DNA of 64,000 nt from Weeksellaceae bacterium. Its GTDB lineage: Bacteria > Bacteroidota > Bacteroidia > Flavobacteriales > Weeksellaceae. A program made the position numbers and the translations under genes. The notes below the pieces were generated by a model that saw nothing but the letters and a program-made list of their open reading frames with translations, made no database searches and had not been told where the DNA came from. Shown one piece after another: positions 16,507-25,616 of this stretch; position 1 is the stretch's first letter; the number at the start of each line of letters is the position of its first letter. The stretch covers positions 806,001 through 870,000 of the forward strand of contig OX460916.1 in the NCBI GenBank assembly GCA_949788275.1, written 5' to 3'.

Positions 16507-17135
16507 TGAATTATAATCGAATTGCGAAATATTACGATCGGATGAGTCGGTTGGTCTATGGCGATAGGCAACACCAGGTTCAGTGTCTACTTTTAGATTA
16601 TTTAAAAGCAGGTGATCGAGTTTTATGGGTAGGAGGCGGAGAAGGTCGTTTGCTGCTAGACATGGATCAGCTGGGACTTAATTTACACATTGATTATGTA
16701 GAAGCGTCTTCCGTTATGGTTGACCTAGCGCAGGAAAAGAAAGTGAGTTCGGCGATTCTAGTGGATTATTTCATAGAAGATATTCGCTATTTTACAATGA
16801 ACGTTGAAAGCTATGATGTGGTTCTAACGGCGTTTTTATTCGACCATTTTTCGCAACAGGAAGCAGACGATTTGTTTTCTCGTCTCGATAGCGCTTTAAA
16901 AGCTGGTGGAATTTGGTTATATGCGGACTTCATCGCTTCCAGAAAATCGTTTTATCCGCTACTCACGAAGATGATGTTGTGGTTTTTCAGGATAGCTGTT
17001 GGGCTTAAAATTAACCATTTGCCCCATGTAATTAATCGGTTTGAAGATAATTATGAATTAAAGAAAAAGAAAATGGTCTTTAAGGAATACATTGTGTCTG
17101 TTATTTACAAAAAAAAATCCCCAACACAAGGTTGA
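16506..17135 (+). CDS. Class I SAM-dependent methyltransferase
   Basis: 209-aa predicted methyltransferase with a Rossmann fold. Motif I is RVLWVGGGEGRLLLDM at about residues 39-54 (GxGxG type), an acidic residue follows in the second strand (IDYVEASS), and DVVLTAFLFDHF corresponds to motif IV. ATG 16506 overlaps the UbiA-like stop as TGATG, so translation is coupled; a GTG one codon earlier is unlikely. The substrate is not evident. Its last codons form half of the terminator shared with the desaturase. Confidence 0.82.
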   Translation: MNYNRIAKYYDRMSRLVYGDRQHQVQCLLLDYLKAGDRVLWVGGGEGRLLLDMDQLGLNLHIDYVEASSVMVDLAQEKKVSSAILVDYFIEDIRYFTMNVESYDVVLTAFLFDHFSQQEADDLFSRLDSALKAGGIWLYADFIASRKSFYPLLTKMMLWFFRIAVGLKINHLPHVINRFEDNYELKKKKMVFKEYIVSVIYKKKSPTQG

Positions 17136-17140
17136 GGATT
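17111..17140. terminator. Terminator shared by methyltransferase and desaturase
   Basis: Arms 17116-17125 and 17131-17140 pair with one mismatch around a 5-nt loop. A run of A on the plus strand (17109-17117) gives a T tract on the minus strand, so it mainly serves the minus-strand desaturase. It overlaps the methyltransferase C-terminal codons. Confidence 0.7.
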
Positions 17141-17144
17141 CTAA

Positions 17145-17900
17145 TTACATATAGTCTGTATCTAATTTATTTTTCTTAAACTGGATAATTCCAAGTTTAT
17201 TCATGGTCCATATACACGGGTACATAGGGTCAAACTCCCATTTCTTAACGGCGAAATTAGGACGACCACCAAATTTATGGTGATTATTGTGAAGACACTC
17301 ACCCCACATAAGCCAATCTACAGGCATTAAGTTGGTCGAAGTATCGCCAACATCATAGTTTCTATAACCGTATTTATGAGAAAACCAGTTAATTACCACT
17401 CCGTGAAGAGGGCTCATAACGGCATGCATAGGAATAAACACGAAATACGTCCATAACGGTGCATCAAAAGCGACATAAAGTAAAACATAGACGATTACCC
17501 ATGCTAAACGTACCCAGCTGCTTTCAGCGAATTTATCCCAACTTCTCCAAGCGGGAACGCCTTTTTTAAATTTTTGTTCAACGTCGGCCTTGTCATTGTC
17601 AATTGCATTATAGATAACGCGTGTACGCCACATCATATTGAACATATCTTTATCGAAGATAGGCGAGTGCGGATCTTTCTCGGTATCAGCAAACGCGTGG
17701 TGTTGACGGTGCATAACTCCATAGGCATACGGACTTAAATACGAAGAGCCTTGGAAGAACCATGCAAGTACATGAAAAATCTTTTCCCAAGTTCTAGACA
17801 TTGAAAACATCGCATGCGATGCGTATCGATGGTGAAAGAATGTTTGGAAGAACAATGAACCGTACCAGTGTACGATAAACAGAATGATTACTGCAGTCAT
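17145..17900 (-). CDS. Acyl-CoA/acyl-lipid fatty acid desaturase
   Basis: Membrane di-iron desaturase introducing a double bond in fatty acyl chains (delta-9 type by family resemblance). The three histidine boxes are seen: HHRYASH (residues 23-29), HRQHH (about 64-68) and HNNHH (about 207-211). Hydrophobic helices flank them. 251 aa is normal for short bacterial members. A -7 box (CAAATATA at 17922-17929 on plus, TATATTTG on minus) lies 22 nt upstream. Divergent from the DUF4442 gene. Confidence 0.9.
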   Translation of the reverse strand: MTAVIILFIVHWYGSLFFQTFFHHRYASHAMFSMSRTWEKIFHVLAWFFQGSSYLSPYAYGVMHRQHHAFADTEKDPHSPIFDKDMFNMMWRTRVIYNAIDNDKADVEQKFKKGVPAWRSWDKFAESSWVRLAWVIVYVLLYVAFDAPLWTYFVFIPMHAVMSPLHGVVINWFSHKYGYRNYDVGDTSTNLMPVDWLMWGECLHNNHHKFGGRPNFAVKKWEFDPMYPCIWTMNKLGIIQFKKNKLDTDYM

Positions 17901-17991
17901 TTAATTTTGTATTAATTTTTACAAATATATAATTAACCTTTCTTATATTGGCTATTCAATGTCATAGAAATTATAATTTAGTTAATTTGAA

Positions 17992-18441
17992 ATGAATAAA
18001 TCAATCTTTAAAAATTTATTGGAAAAACAGATCCCTATTGCGTGGATCGCAGGGGTACGATTACACCACTGGAGTGAAGAGTCTGTCTCAACGAAAGTTA
18101 AGCTAAGTTTTTTGAATCAGAATCCCTTTGCGAGCATGTTTTGGGCTGTTCAAGGAATGGCAGCCGAATTTTCTTCGGGCTTTTTATTGGCGCAGAAAAT
18201 TAAAGAGACTGAACAGTCAATATCAATGCTTATCGTAGGTATTCAATCGACGTATACCAAAAAAGCGGTTGGAAAAATTATTTTCACCTGTGAAGATGGT
18301 CAAAAAATTAAAGCAGCCGTCGATGAAGCTATTCAAACAAAACAAGGCGTCGTCTTGAAAGTGAAAAGCATTGGAACAGATGAAGCGGGAGATGTTGTTT
18401 CTACCTTCGAATTCACATGGAGCCTTAAAGTAAAAGCTTAA
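17992..18441 (+). CDS. DUF4442 protein (hotdog-fold thioesterase-like)
   Basis: 149-aa cytoplasmic protein of the DUF4442 family, with a hotdog fold like acyl-CoA thioesterases. Visible pattern: LHHWSEESVSTKVKLSFLNQ, FWAVQGMAAEFSSGFLLAQK (the central helix), then TYTKKAVGKIIFTCEDG. It is next to the desaturase, so a role in acyl-CoA turnover is possible but not shown. The stop overlaps the end of the convergent MocR gene by 4 nt. Confidence 0.75.
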   Translation: MNKSIFKNLLEKQIPIAWIAGVRLHHWSEESVSTKVKLSFLNQNPFASMFWAVQGMAAEFSSGFLLAQKIKETEQSISMLIVGIQSTYTKKAVGKIIFTCEDGQKIKAAVDEAIQTKQGVVLKVKSIGTDEAGDVVSTFEFTWSLKVKA

Positions 18442-19928
18442 TCCATAGAAGTTTTCGGAATGGATTGTATTATTTTATCGACGATACGATCCGTTTCTTC
18501 TTCGGTATAATGCCCAAAACCAATTCGCATGGCCGAGAGGGTATGGGTTTGGTACAAACAATTCTGAGGGATAAACAACTGATTTCGCGCTGCATTCTTT
18601 TTTAATTGCATTAAATTAATCGGTTCTTTCCACTCTACCCAAAGGGCAAGTCCTCCCGTTGGTGGCTGGAATTCAATGGAACCGTTTAGTCGAGTCGATA
18701 GACTTTCAACAAAATAATCTCTGCGCTCTTTGTATATTTTGTTATTTTTTTTGAAATAACGATGAATTTCGCCTTCTTCAATTAATTCACCCAACACATT
18801 CTCCATAATCACATCGCCTTGGCGATCGAGTAAATCGAGTTGCTTTCTCGCCTCACGAATAAAATTTTCGGGCGCAACCATGAAACCAATTCTGAATCCT
18901 GGAGCTAAAAATTTACCTAAATTCCCGGTATAAATTACGCGCCCGTCCACATCTGCACTGGATAGTGGTAGAATAGGATGATTATCGAACTGAAAATCAT
19001 AGTCGTCATCATCTTCTAAGATAATAAAGTTGAATTCCCGGGAAAGTTCCAATAATTCGATTCGGCGTTTAGCACTTAAGGTAACGGTTGTAGGGTAGTG
19101 ATAATGAGGTGTTATATAGACCATGCGTATGGGTTGGCGTAGACATAACTGTCTTAAAGCATCGGTATCGATGCCATTTTGATCAATAGGAATGGTTTTA
19201 ATCTTCGCTCCAAAATTTTGAAAAGTCATATTCGTCTTGAAATACGATAAAGAAGCCACCACCACGGTATCGTTGGGTTGTAGTGTCATTTTTGAACTTA
19301 AATAAATCGACATTTCAATACTGCGGGTGATCAATATATTTTGGGGACCAATGTGAAGACCGCGCGTTTGATTCAGGTAGTTACTAAGGTTTTTTTTAAG
19401 GTAATCGTTTTCATAGGTAAAGTTGAGATCATATTTTCTTTGATTAATTCGCTTTTTGACATTAGCAGCATAGAGCTTTGAAGGCATATCAATGGATGTT
19501 AATCGGGGATCAGGTGTGCCATCATCGAGTTGATCTTGTAATGTTGAGTGCTGAAACGGATTATCGAAAATATTTGATTGTTCGAATTGGAATGCGGTCT
19601 CTATAGGATAATTAGCGACTTGATGTCTAGATGTTATCTGAAGTTTCACAGCCTTATCCGGATCTTTTTTTAAAATAAAACTGCCCTTGTTTGGATGAAT
19701 TTCAATCCAGGATTGATGCTCCAGTTCTTGGTAAACAGCGACAATGGTATTTCTGTGGACTTGAAACAATTGACTGAGCGTTCGGGTACCGGGTAACTTT
19801 GTGCCTTCGATTAATAGCCCTCTTTGAATGGCCACGATGAATTGATTGCTCATTTGGATAAACAAAGGCACTTTACTCGTTCTATCGAGTGTAATAAAAC
19901 TTTTAAAAGGAATAACCGGACTACTCAT
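18438..19928 (-). CDS. MocR-family regulator (GntR HTH plus aminotransferase domain)
   Basis: 496-aa transcription factor. An N-terminal GntR winged helix (residues about 15-85, LFIQMSNQFIVAIQRGLLIE, LPGTRTLSQLFQVHRNTIVA) is fused to a PLP-dependent aminotransferase-like domain. The PLP-binding Lys lies in VIYTGNLGKFLAPGFRIGF, and ILEDDDDYDFQFD is the cofactor-contact region. MocR proteins respond to PLP or amino compounds. It is divergent from a TonB-dependent receptor with only 77 nt between, so it probably controls that gene. Confidence 0.92.
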   Translation of the reverse strand: MSSPVIPFKSFITLDRTSKVPLFIQMSNQFIVAIQRGLLIEGTKLPGTRTLSQLFQVHRNTIVAVYQELEHQSWIEIHPNKGSFILKKDPDKAVKLQITSRHQVANYPIETAFQFEQSNIFDNPFQHSTLQDQLDDGTPDPRLTSIDMPSKLYAANVKKRINQRKYDLNFTYENDYLKKNLSNYLNQTRGLHIGPQNILITRSIEMSIYLSSKMTLQPNDTVVVASLSYFKTNMTFQNFGAKIKTIPIDQNGIDTDALRQLCLRQPIRMVYITPHYHYPTTVTLSAKRRIELLELSREFNFIILEDDDDYDFQFDNHPILPLSSADVDGRVIYTGNLGKFLAPGFRIGFMVAPENFIREARKQLDLLDRQGDVIMENVLGELIEEGEIHRYFKKNNKIYKERRDYFVESLSTRLNGSIEFQPPTGGLALWVEWKEPINLMQLKKNAARNQLFIPQNCLYQTHTLSAMRIGFGHYTEEETDRIVDKIIQSIPKTSMD

Positions 19929-19946
19929 GATATGAAAACTGGTACG

Positions 19947-19976
19947 TTTGTATGGTTCGGAAAGATAGTAATTTTG
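19947..19976 (+). promoter_or_regulatory. Bacteroidota promoter of the TonB receptor gene
   Basis: TTTG (19947-19950), 18-nt spacer, TAATTTTG (19969-19976), a good match to TTTG-N18-19-TAnnTTTG. It lies 29 nt before the TonB receptor start, inside the region also serving the divergent MocR gene. Confidence 0.6.
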
Positions 19977-20005
19977 GCTCAGAATTTAATTTCAAATAGG
20001 ACGAA

Positions 20006-21862
20006 ATGAAAAAGAATACCCTTTTTTTGTTTTTATTAGCAGCATCCCTGCATGCGCAAATAGTAACAGATACGATACAGGTGAATGAAGTAAGCATTAC
20101 GGAGAATCGATTGAATACACCTTTATCAAAGCAAAATCGAAACATTTATGTCATCGATAAAAAGGAAATCCAGGCATTGCCTGTAAAATCGATTCAAGAA
20201 ATATTGCAATATGCCAATGGAATTGATCTTCGTCAGCGCGGCCCAGCGGGAACTCAGGCAGATTTTTCAATGGATGGCGGAAGTTTTGAACAAACACTCT
20301 TGTTGGTGAATGGTGTAAAAATATCGGATCATCAAACGGCTCACAATGCTTTAAACTTACCGATTCCTGTGGAAGCAATTGAACGTGTTGAAATTATTCG
20401 TGGTCCTGCCGCGAGAATCTACGGAAACAACAGCTTAACTGGAGCAATCAATATTGTAACGAAGAAGAACCCGAAGACAGGATTTTATGTCAATACCTAT
20501 ACCGGTTCTAATTTTGAAAAAGATCAGGAAGATACCGATGATACTTTTTCATCAAGAGGTATCCAATTAGGGGGTGTTTTAGGGAAAGAAACCCACAACC
20601 ACCAGCTCTATTTATCGCATGATAAAGGAAATGGCTATCGCTACAATACAGCCTTCGAGAATAATAAATTATTCTACCAAGGTCACTTTCTAATAGATGA
20701 TGCCAACCAATTAGATGCAAGTTTTGGCTATGTGAAAAATGGGTTTGGAGCCAATGGGTTTTATGCGGCGCCAGGGGATAAAGATTCCAAAGAGGTGGTT
20801 GAAACCACTTTAGCAACTCTTCAATCAAAACACCAATTAAGTGAACGATTGACGTTAATGCCCCGCCTTTCTTACCGTTACAATTTTGATGACTACCGCT
20901 ATTTTAAACATAAATTGAATGTGGCTCGCAGTTTACACTATTCAAATGCGGTGGCTGGTGAGGTGAACTCCGTTTATCAATTGAACAAAGGCCAATTGGG
21001 GTTTGGAGTGGAATACAGAAATGAGCAAATTAATTCTACCGCTATTCAACAGCATACGCGTGATAATGTGGGGATTTATACCGAATATAAAACGCAATTT
21101 GGTGACCGATTGGATGTTAATGTCGGTACTTATCTAAATTACAATTCCCAATATGGTTGGCAAGCTTTTCCAGGGATTGATGCGAGTTATGGGATAACAG
21201 ATCAATTAAAAGTAGTTGCAAATGCGGGGTCTAGCCAACGAATTCCTTCGTTTACCGATTTATACCTGGATCAACGACCAGGTAACATTGGTAATGAAGA
21301 TATCGAGTCAGAACGCGCCTTCCAAACCGAGATTGGATTTAAGTTTAATCAGCAACGATTTTCAGCGAATGCCTATTATTTTTATCGAAAAATTGACCAT
21401 TTTATCGATTGGGTTCGGTTAACCAAAGACGAACCTTGGCAAAGTCAAAATTTTGGCGATTTAAAAACCAATGGACTGAACATGCGTGTGAGCTACAGTT
21501 TACCTTTTAATGGGGATAATCAATTAAAAATGGTGCTTAGTTATGCATATTTAGATCAGAAGTTTGAAAATGCAAGCAATGATTATGCTTCGAAATATAA
21601 AATTGAAAGTTTAAAACATCAACTAACCAACACCTTGAGTTATCACTATAAAACCACTTATTTAACCTTAGCCACTCGCTATAACGAAAGAGCTTCGTAT
21701 AAGTCGTATTGGATCAATGATGTACGATTGAGTCATTCTTTTAAACAATTGACAGTCTACATCGACGGACAGAACATTTTTAACACCCAATATAATGAAG
21801 TAGGAGCGATCCCTTTACCGAGCAAATGGTGGAGTTTAGGCGTAAAGTTTATTAACTTTTAG
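20006..21862 (+). CDS. TonB-dependent receptor (BtuB-like)
   Basis: Outer-membrane active transporter, 618 aa. Signal peptide at residues 1-18 (FLFLLAASLHAQ). The plug domain covers about 30-150 with SIQEILQYANGIDLRQRG, IERVEIIRGPAARIYGNNSL and GAINIVTKK, the standard plug signature. The rest is a 22-strand barrel ending WWSLGVKFINF. The size and short plug resemble cobalamin receptors (BtuB), but I see no B12 riboswitch upstream, so the substrate is open. Divergent MocR at 18438-19928 suggests regulation by a PLP- or amino-compound signal. Confidence 0.9.
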   Translation: MKKNTLFLFLLAASLHAQIVTDTIQVNEVSITENRLNTPLSKQNRNIYVIDKKEIQALPVKSIQEILQYANGIDLRQRGPAGTQADFSMDGGSFEQTLLLVNGVKISDHQTAHNALNLPIPVEAIERVEIIRGPAARIYGNNSLTGAINIVTKKNPKTGFYVNTYTGSNFEKDQEDTDDTFSSRGIQLGGVLGKETHNHQLYLSHDKGNGYRYNTAFENNKLFYQGHFLIDDANQLDASFGYVKNGFGANGFYAAPGDKDSKEVVETTLATLQSKHQLSERLTLMPRLSYRYNFDDYRYFKHKLNVARSLHYSNAVAGEVNSVYQLNKGQLGFGVEYRNEQINSTAIQQHTRDNVGIYTEYKTQFGDRLDVNVGTYLNYNSQYGWQAFPGIDASYGITDQLKVVANAGSSQRIPSFTDLYLDQRPGNIGNEDIESERAFQTEIGFKFNQQRFSANAYYFYRKIDHFIDWVRLTKDEPWQSQNFGDLKTNGLNMRVSYSLPFNGDNQLKMVLSYAYLDQKFENASNDYASKYKIESLKHQLTNTLSYHYKTTYLTLATRYNERASYKSYWINDVRLSHSFKQLTVYIDGQNIFNTQYNEVGAIPLPSKWWSLGVKFINF

Positions 21863-21895
21863 TCGTCCCTGTGACCTTATCTTTTTAGTTTAAAC

Positions 21896-21923
21896 GAAAA
21901 CTCTTGCTTTTTAGCAAGAGTTT
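21896..21923. terminator. Bidirectional terminator between TonB receptor and NAD(P)-binding protein
   Basis: Stem of 11 bp (21898-21908 with 21913-21923, AAACTCTTGCT / AGCAAGAGTTT), loop TTTT. T-rich flank on the plus strand. It lies between two convergent genes. Confidence 0.8.
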
Positions 21924-21929
21924 GTTTAT

Positions 21930-22586
21930 TTATATACTTTCCATAATTTCATCATAATGATAAATAGAGACCGTTTCTAAGGTTGGGTGTAGGTCGAAAT
22001 CAATCATTGATTCAGCTAGATCAACGGCTTTCATTCGTTTGTATTTTGTTGCTTTACCCGAGAAAAATAAGTCCATCTGTGAGAAAATTGCCGACCAAAT
22101 GTCTTCTGTTAAACGCGTTTCTCTTCGTTCACCCATCAATAAACTGGGGCGATAAATATGTAGATGGGGCAATTCCAATTCGGTTAAAGCAACTTCTGCT
22201 TCCCCTTTTACTCTTAAATAGAAACTAGAAGAGTAGGGCTTTGCGCCTATACTAGATATATAGTGTATCTGAGAAAGACCTTTGTGAATGAGTGACTTGG
22301 CAATCATTGTTGGGACGGTCACTTCTAGCCGACGGTAATCTTCTTTACGCGGGGTTTTTTTTCTAGTGGTTCCCAAACAAGAAAAAAGACTGTCAATGGT
22401 AAGAAAATTATCTAAATTGGGGGGTGTCGAAAAATCGGTAATAATTTCGGTTAATTTAGGATGCTCAATGTGGCTAGGGCGACGATTAAGTATGATAACT
22501 TGGCTATAATCTGAGTTTTTAAGAGCCGCTATTAGAAGGTTTTTACCCACTAATCCTGAACTTCCTAAAATTAAAATTGTTTTCAT
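21930..22586 (-). CDS. NAD(P)H-binding oxidoreductase (atypical SDR)
   Basis: 218-aa Rossmann-fold protein with the glycine motif LGSSGLVGKNLL at residues 7-18, as in the NAD(P)-binding, TIP30-like extended SDR group. Further marks: DSLFSCLGTTRKKTP and the motif YISSIGAKPYSSSFYLRVKGEAE, where the serine and Tyr...Lys pattern sits. Substrate unknown. No obvious operon partner; the 130-nt upstream gap shows no gene. Confidence 0.75.
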   Translation of the reverse strand: MKTILILGSSGLVGKNLLIAALKNSDYSQVIILNRRPSHIEHPKLTEIITDFSTPPNLDNFLTIDSLFSCLGTTRKKTPRKEDYRRLEVTVPTMIAKSLIHKGLSQIHYISSIGAKPYSSSFYLRVKGEAEVALTELELPHLHIYRPSLLMGERRETRLTEDIWSAIFSQMDLFFSGKATKYKRMKAVDLAESMIDFDLHPTLETVSIYHYDEIMESI

Positions 22587-22716
22587 GTTTTGATCGTTTT
22601 TAAAGTTTTTAAAATAGTTTTGACAAAACGTGATATTAAGGGTATAGGGTAGTATAGAGCTTAATTTTTAACGGTTTGTCGGTATTGTTTTTCGTATGAT
22701 TTTTAGTTTTTTTAGT

Positions 22717-23595
22717 TTAAAATTTTAGCAATAACCAATTCCAAGCATTGGTTACATCGTCTTGATCGAGGAGTTTGGCAGCTACTTGGTGGCGTACGAT
22801 TGGATCTTTGAATTGATCAATAGCGACGCGCTCGGCCAACTGGATTTTAAATTCTTCCACTTCCTGTTCTGTAGGGAGTTGTTCTACGTTTCCTAATTGA
22901 CCTAAATGGTTTCCACTTAAATATTTTGAATGCTTGATTTCCAAAGGCAATTGATCAATGCCCAATCCAATCGCTCGAATAGGTTTTTCAACCTCAAAAA
23001 GTGTTTCTGGCGTAACTCGGCAATACCAATCGCCTCCTAAGCGGGCAACTAAATCTAAGTCGTGCGGACGCACATCGTCTTGGTCATTTAAAAGATATTG
23101 ATGAACGTGCATTTTAACCACTTCGGCAATAATTAAATTCGCTGCTCCTGGTTCATCTGAAATAGATATCACTTCACGAATCTTACACTCCATTTGTACA
23201 GGAGATTCAGCTACACGAGGTGGTTGAACAAGTTCAGAAGGAATTGCCGTAAAGCCAGCTTTTTCAAATTCGTTAACCCCTTTTGGGAATTCAATACTAG
23301 CCAAGGATTGTTGTTGAACCATGGGATAATTCACGATGTTAATCACACATTCTGGGTGCTCCCATACATTTTCTAAGGTATGTTTAGTCGATCCATCCCT
23401 CATCTTTCGCAAGGGAGAAAACACACATATTGGTGGGTTTTGGCCCATCAGGTTAAAAAATGAAAATGGACTTAAATTAACATTTCCTTCCTTATCGATG
23501 GTACTTGCAAAACAAATCGGTCTTGGCGAAATGGCGTGTTTTATAAGATTGTCAAAGGTTTTCGTGTTGGGTAAAAATGATTTAGTTTCTTGCAT
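22717..23595 (-). CDS. Flavin reductase family protein (tyrosine-catabolism cluster)
   Basis: 292-aa FMN-binding protein of the flavin reductase-like (DIM6/NTAB) family. Visible: ISPRPICFASTIDKEG near residues 18-33 and SPFSFFNLMGQNPPICVFSP, the flavin-contacting part. Start ATG 23595; the 33 extra upstream codons overlap the fumarylacetoacetase gene and are rejected. It follows that gene by 2 nt. Flavin reductases are commonly next to hmgA/hppD in flavobacteria, but their role in the pathway is not known to me. Confidence 0.8.
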   Translation of the reverse strand: MQETKSFLPNTKTFDNLIKHAISPRPICFASTIDKEGNVNLSPFSFFNLMGQNPPICVFSPLRKMRDGSTKHTLENVWEHPECVINIVNYPMVQQQSLASIEFPKGVNEFEKAGFTAIPSELVQPPRVAESPVQMECKIREVISISDEPGAANLIIAEVVKMHVHQYLLNDQDDVRPHDLDLVARLGGDWYCRVTPETLFEVEKPIRAIGLGIDQLPLEIKHSKYLSGNHLGQLGNVEQLPTEQEVEEFKIQLAERVAIDQFKDPIVRHQVAAKLLDQDDVTNAWNWLLLKF

Positions 23596-23597
23596 AA

Positions 23598-24578
23598 TTA
23601 ATTCATTGCTTGATCTTTGTATAAATGAACAGTATTTGTTAGTTGACCCAAGGCCGTTATATCCATAGAAATAGTGTCTCCTGGATTTAACCATTGGGGT
23701 TCATGATTTGGATTTGCACGCTTGGCTGTTCCATTGAGTTCTAGAAAACAACCAGTGCCAACGGTTCCAGAGCCAATAATATCGCCAGGATAGAGACGAA
23801 CACCATAAGAAACGCGTTCAATGATTTCTGCAAAGGTCCAGTGCATATCTTTTAAGTTTCCTTTAGAAACTGGTTGACCATTGACCGTACATTCCATCGG
23901 TAAGTTGTACGTTTTACCTATATGTCCTTGAGGTGTAGGGATACAATAAGGCTCGAGTTCATCACTGGTAACCAAATAAGGTCCCATTACAGAGGCAAAG
24001 TCCTTGCCCTTAGCGGGCCCTAAATTGAGTTTCATTTCTTGCATTTGTAAGGCTCTTGCACTTAAGTCGTTCAGAATCATAAAACCTCCAATGTAGTGGT
24101 CAGCATCGTTTGCTGCGATATTAATCCCTTCTTTTTGGATAACGATAGCGACTTCCAGTTCAAAGTCCATTTCTTGAAAATGGTCTGGCATCGCATAAAC
24201 TTTACCTGGACCTTGAATAGCCTGATGATTCGAAAAGTAGAAAACCGGAAATTGATCAAATTCCTCAATCATGGGTAATCCTCGGTTTAAGCGAGAGGTC
24301 TCTACGTGTTGTCTAAATGCATAAGCATCTCTAAAACTTGTAGGATGCGGGATAGGTGCCATTAAAACTGCTTGTTCTACCATAGCAGAATGATGTAAAC
24401 CCGATTGTATTTCCTTGGTGATTTTACGACATAGGGGAAAAATGAATTCCGATTCCCTTAATAAGTCGGTCAGTGTAGACGGTATTTCTGAACAAATTGT
24501 TGTTAGACAATAGACAGAATCTTCAACAACAAGACCAATTTTTTCTTGTTGGTGGTGTAAGAAAGTCACGAATTTCAT
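23598..24578 (-). CDS. Fumarylacetoacetate hydrolase family protein
   Basis: 326-aa enzyme that would hydrolyse fumarylacetoacetate to fumarate and acetoacetate, the last step of tyrosine breakdown. The metal-binding acidic motif is MDFELEVAIVI around residues 125-135, followed by GGFMILNDLSARALQMQEM and KGKDFASVMGPYLVT, and the catalytic-end GSGTVGTGCFLELNG. Start ATG 24578 (MKFVTFLHHQQEK); nine upstream codons are rejected. It overlaps functionally with hmgA and hppD encoded in the same neighbourhood. Confidence 0.85.
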   Translation of the reverse strand: MKFVTFLHHQQEKIGLVVEDSVYCLTTICSEIPSTLTDLLRESEFIFPLCRKITKEIQSGLHHSAMVEQAVLMAPIPHPTSFRDAYAFRQHVETSRLNRGLPMIEEFDQFPVFYFSNHQAIQGPGKVYAMPDHFQEMDFELEVAIVIQKEGINIAANDADHYIGGFMILNDLSARALQMQEMKLNLGPAKGKDFASVMGPYLVTSDELEPYCIPTPQGHIGKTYNLPMECTVNGQPVSKGNLKDMHWTFAEIIERVSYGVRLYPGDIIGSGTVGTGCFLELNGTAKRANPNHEPQWLNPGDTISMDITALGQLTNTVHLYKDQAMN

Positions 24579-24968
24579 TTTGCTGTAGTTTGGGTGAAAA
24601 TACAATGAAAACTTTAATCTTCCAATTGATTACTAATTTTTATAAGTCTTATTGTATAAAAATAGGCTAGTTAAAAAAGCCACTAAAGAATCCTTTAGTG
24701 GCTCATAAATTTCAATTTTTGAAATTTATTGAATTTGAAAGTTAATGATTTTACAATAGGTAATCGGTTTGGAAAACGTATTAAAAATTGGGTTTAGGTT
24801 GGTTAAAAATGTAAAATCATTGGTCAATTAAATAAAAACCTTTATTATAATTAATTTGGAAAAACGTCTAATTGTTTCAATAAATAATTAATATAAAGAT
24901 AGATCTATCTAATAAATTCTGCAATAGGTATTTTTACGTAAATAAATAGTTGTGTTAATCATTAGGGG
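24579..24968. other. Intergenic region with tandem hairpins and a 14-bp palindrome, no gene
   Basis: No coding frame. A terminator hairpin (24678-24688 / 24693-24703), a second perfect 11-bp hairpin (ATAAATTTCAA 24705-24715 / TTGAAATTTAT 24719-24729) and the palindrome AGATAGATCTATCT (24897-24910) are present. The terminator works on the minus strand, far downstream of the response regulator stop. Confidence 0.6.
24672..24703 (-). terminator. Terminator of the response-regulator transcript
   Basis: Stem AGCCACTAAAG / CTTTAGTGGCT with a 4-nt loop; on the minus strand it is followed by six T. It implies an untranslated 3' region of about 265 nt after the regulator stop at 24969. Confidence 0.7.
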
Positions 24969-25616
24969 TTAGTTTTCAATGTCTTCATAGCAAATATGGT
25001 TGTGTTTTAAAGCATAAAGTATAACCAAGGTGAAATTGGGACAATTCAGAGATTTTATTAAATTTCGTTTATGTTCATCTACTGTACGTGGGCTTATAAA
25101 TAAAAATGATGCAATTTCTTTGCTGCTTAATCCCTTGGCTGATAAACAAATTATTTCTTTTTGACGTTTCGAAATGATGGATTTAAAGGTTGATTTAGAA
25201 ATTAAGCCCAATGTTTCAAATAGGGGAGATAACTTTTTTTCAAAATGAAAAGCTGTTGTGTGGCTATTTTTAATGGCTTGTTTAAGTTCATCAGGATTTG
25301 AGTCTTTTGTAAAATAACCAACAACACCTAACGAAATTACTTCCCGAATACTCTCAAGATCTTTATACTCTGATAAGGCTATAATCCGGATATGGGGATA
25401 GCGTTCCCTTATAACTGAACAAGCAGTAAATCCATCCATTACGGGCATTTGTAAATCTAATAAAATAAGATCTACCGCTGAGGTTTGTAGCTTGTCAAGA
25501 ATAATTTTTCCACTTTCTGCTTCTAAAACAATCTCAGTATTTTCGATTGGTGAAATAAGCATTCGAAGGCTTTTCCGGTATAGGGAGTGGTCATCAACAA
25601 TGGCTATTCTAATCAT
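24969..25616 (-). CDS. NarL/LuxR-type response regulator
   Basis: 215-aa two-component regulator. The receiver domain has the acidic pair DD at 8-9 and the phospho-acceptor Asp54 (LILLDLQMPVMDG). The C-terminal LuxR HTH reads KRQKEIICLSAKGLSSKEIA then SPRTVDEHKRNLIK. No histidine kinase is adjacent, so it is an orphan here. It lies divergent from the homogentisate operon across an 800-nt gap, and could control it, which is only positional inference. Confidence 0.92.
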   Translation of the reverse strand: MIRIAIVDDHSLYRKSLRMLISPIENTEIVLEAESGKIILDKLQTSAVDLILLDLQMPVMDGFTACSVIRERYPHIRIIALSEYKDLESIREVISLGVVGYFTKDSNPDELKQAIKNSHTTAFHFEKKLSPLFETLGLISKSTFKSIISKRQKEIICLSAKGLSSKEIASFLFISPRTVDEHKRNLIKSLNCPNFTLVILYALKHNHICYEDIEN

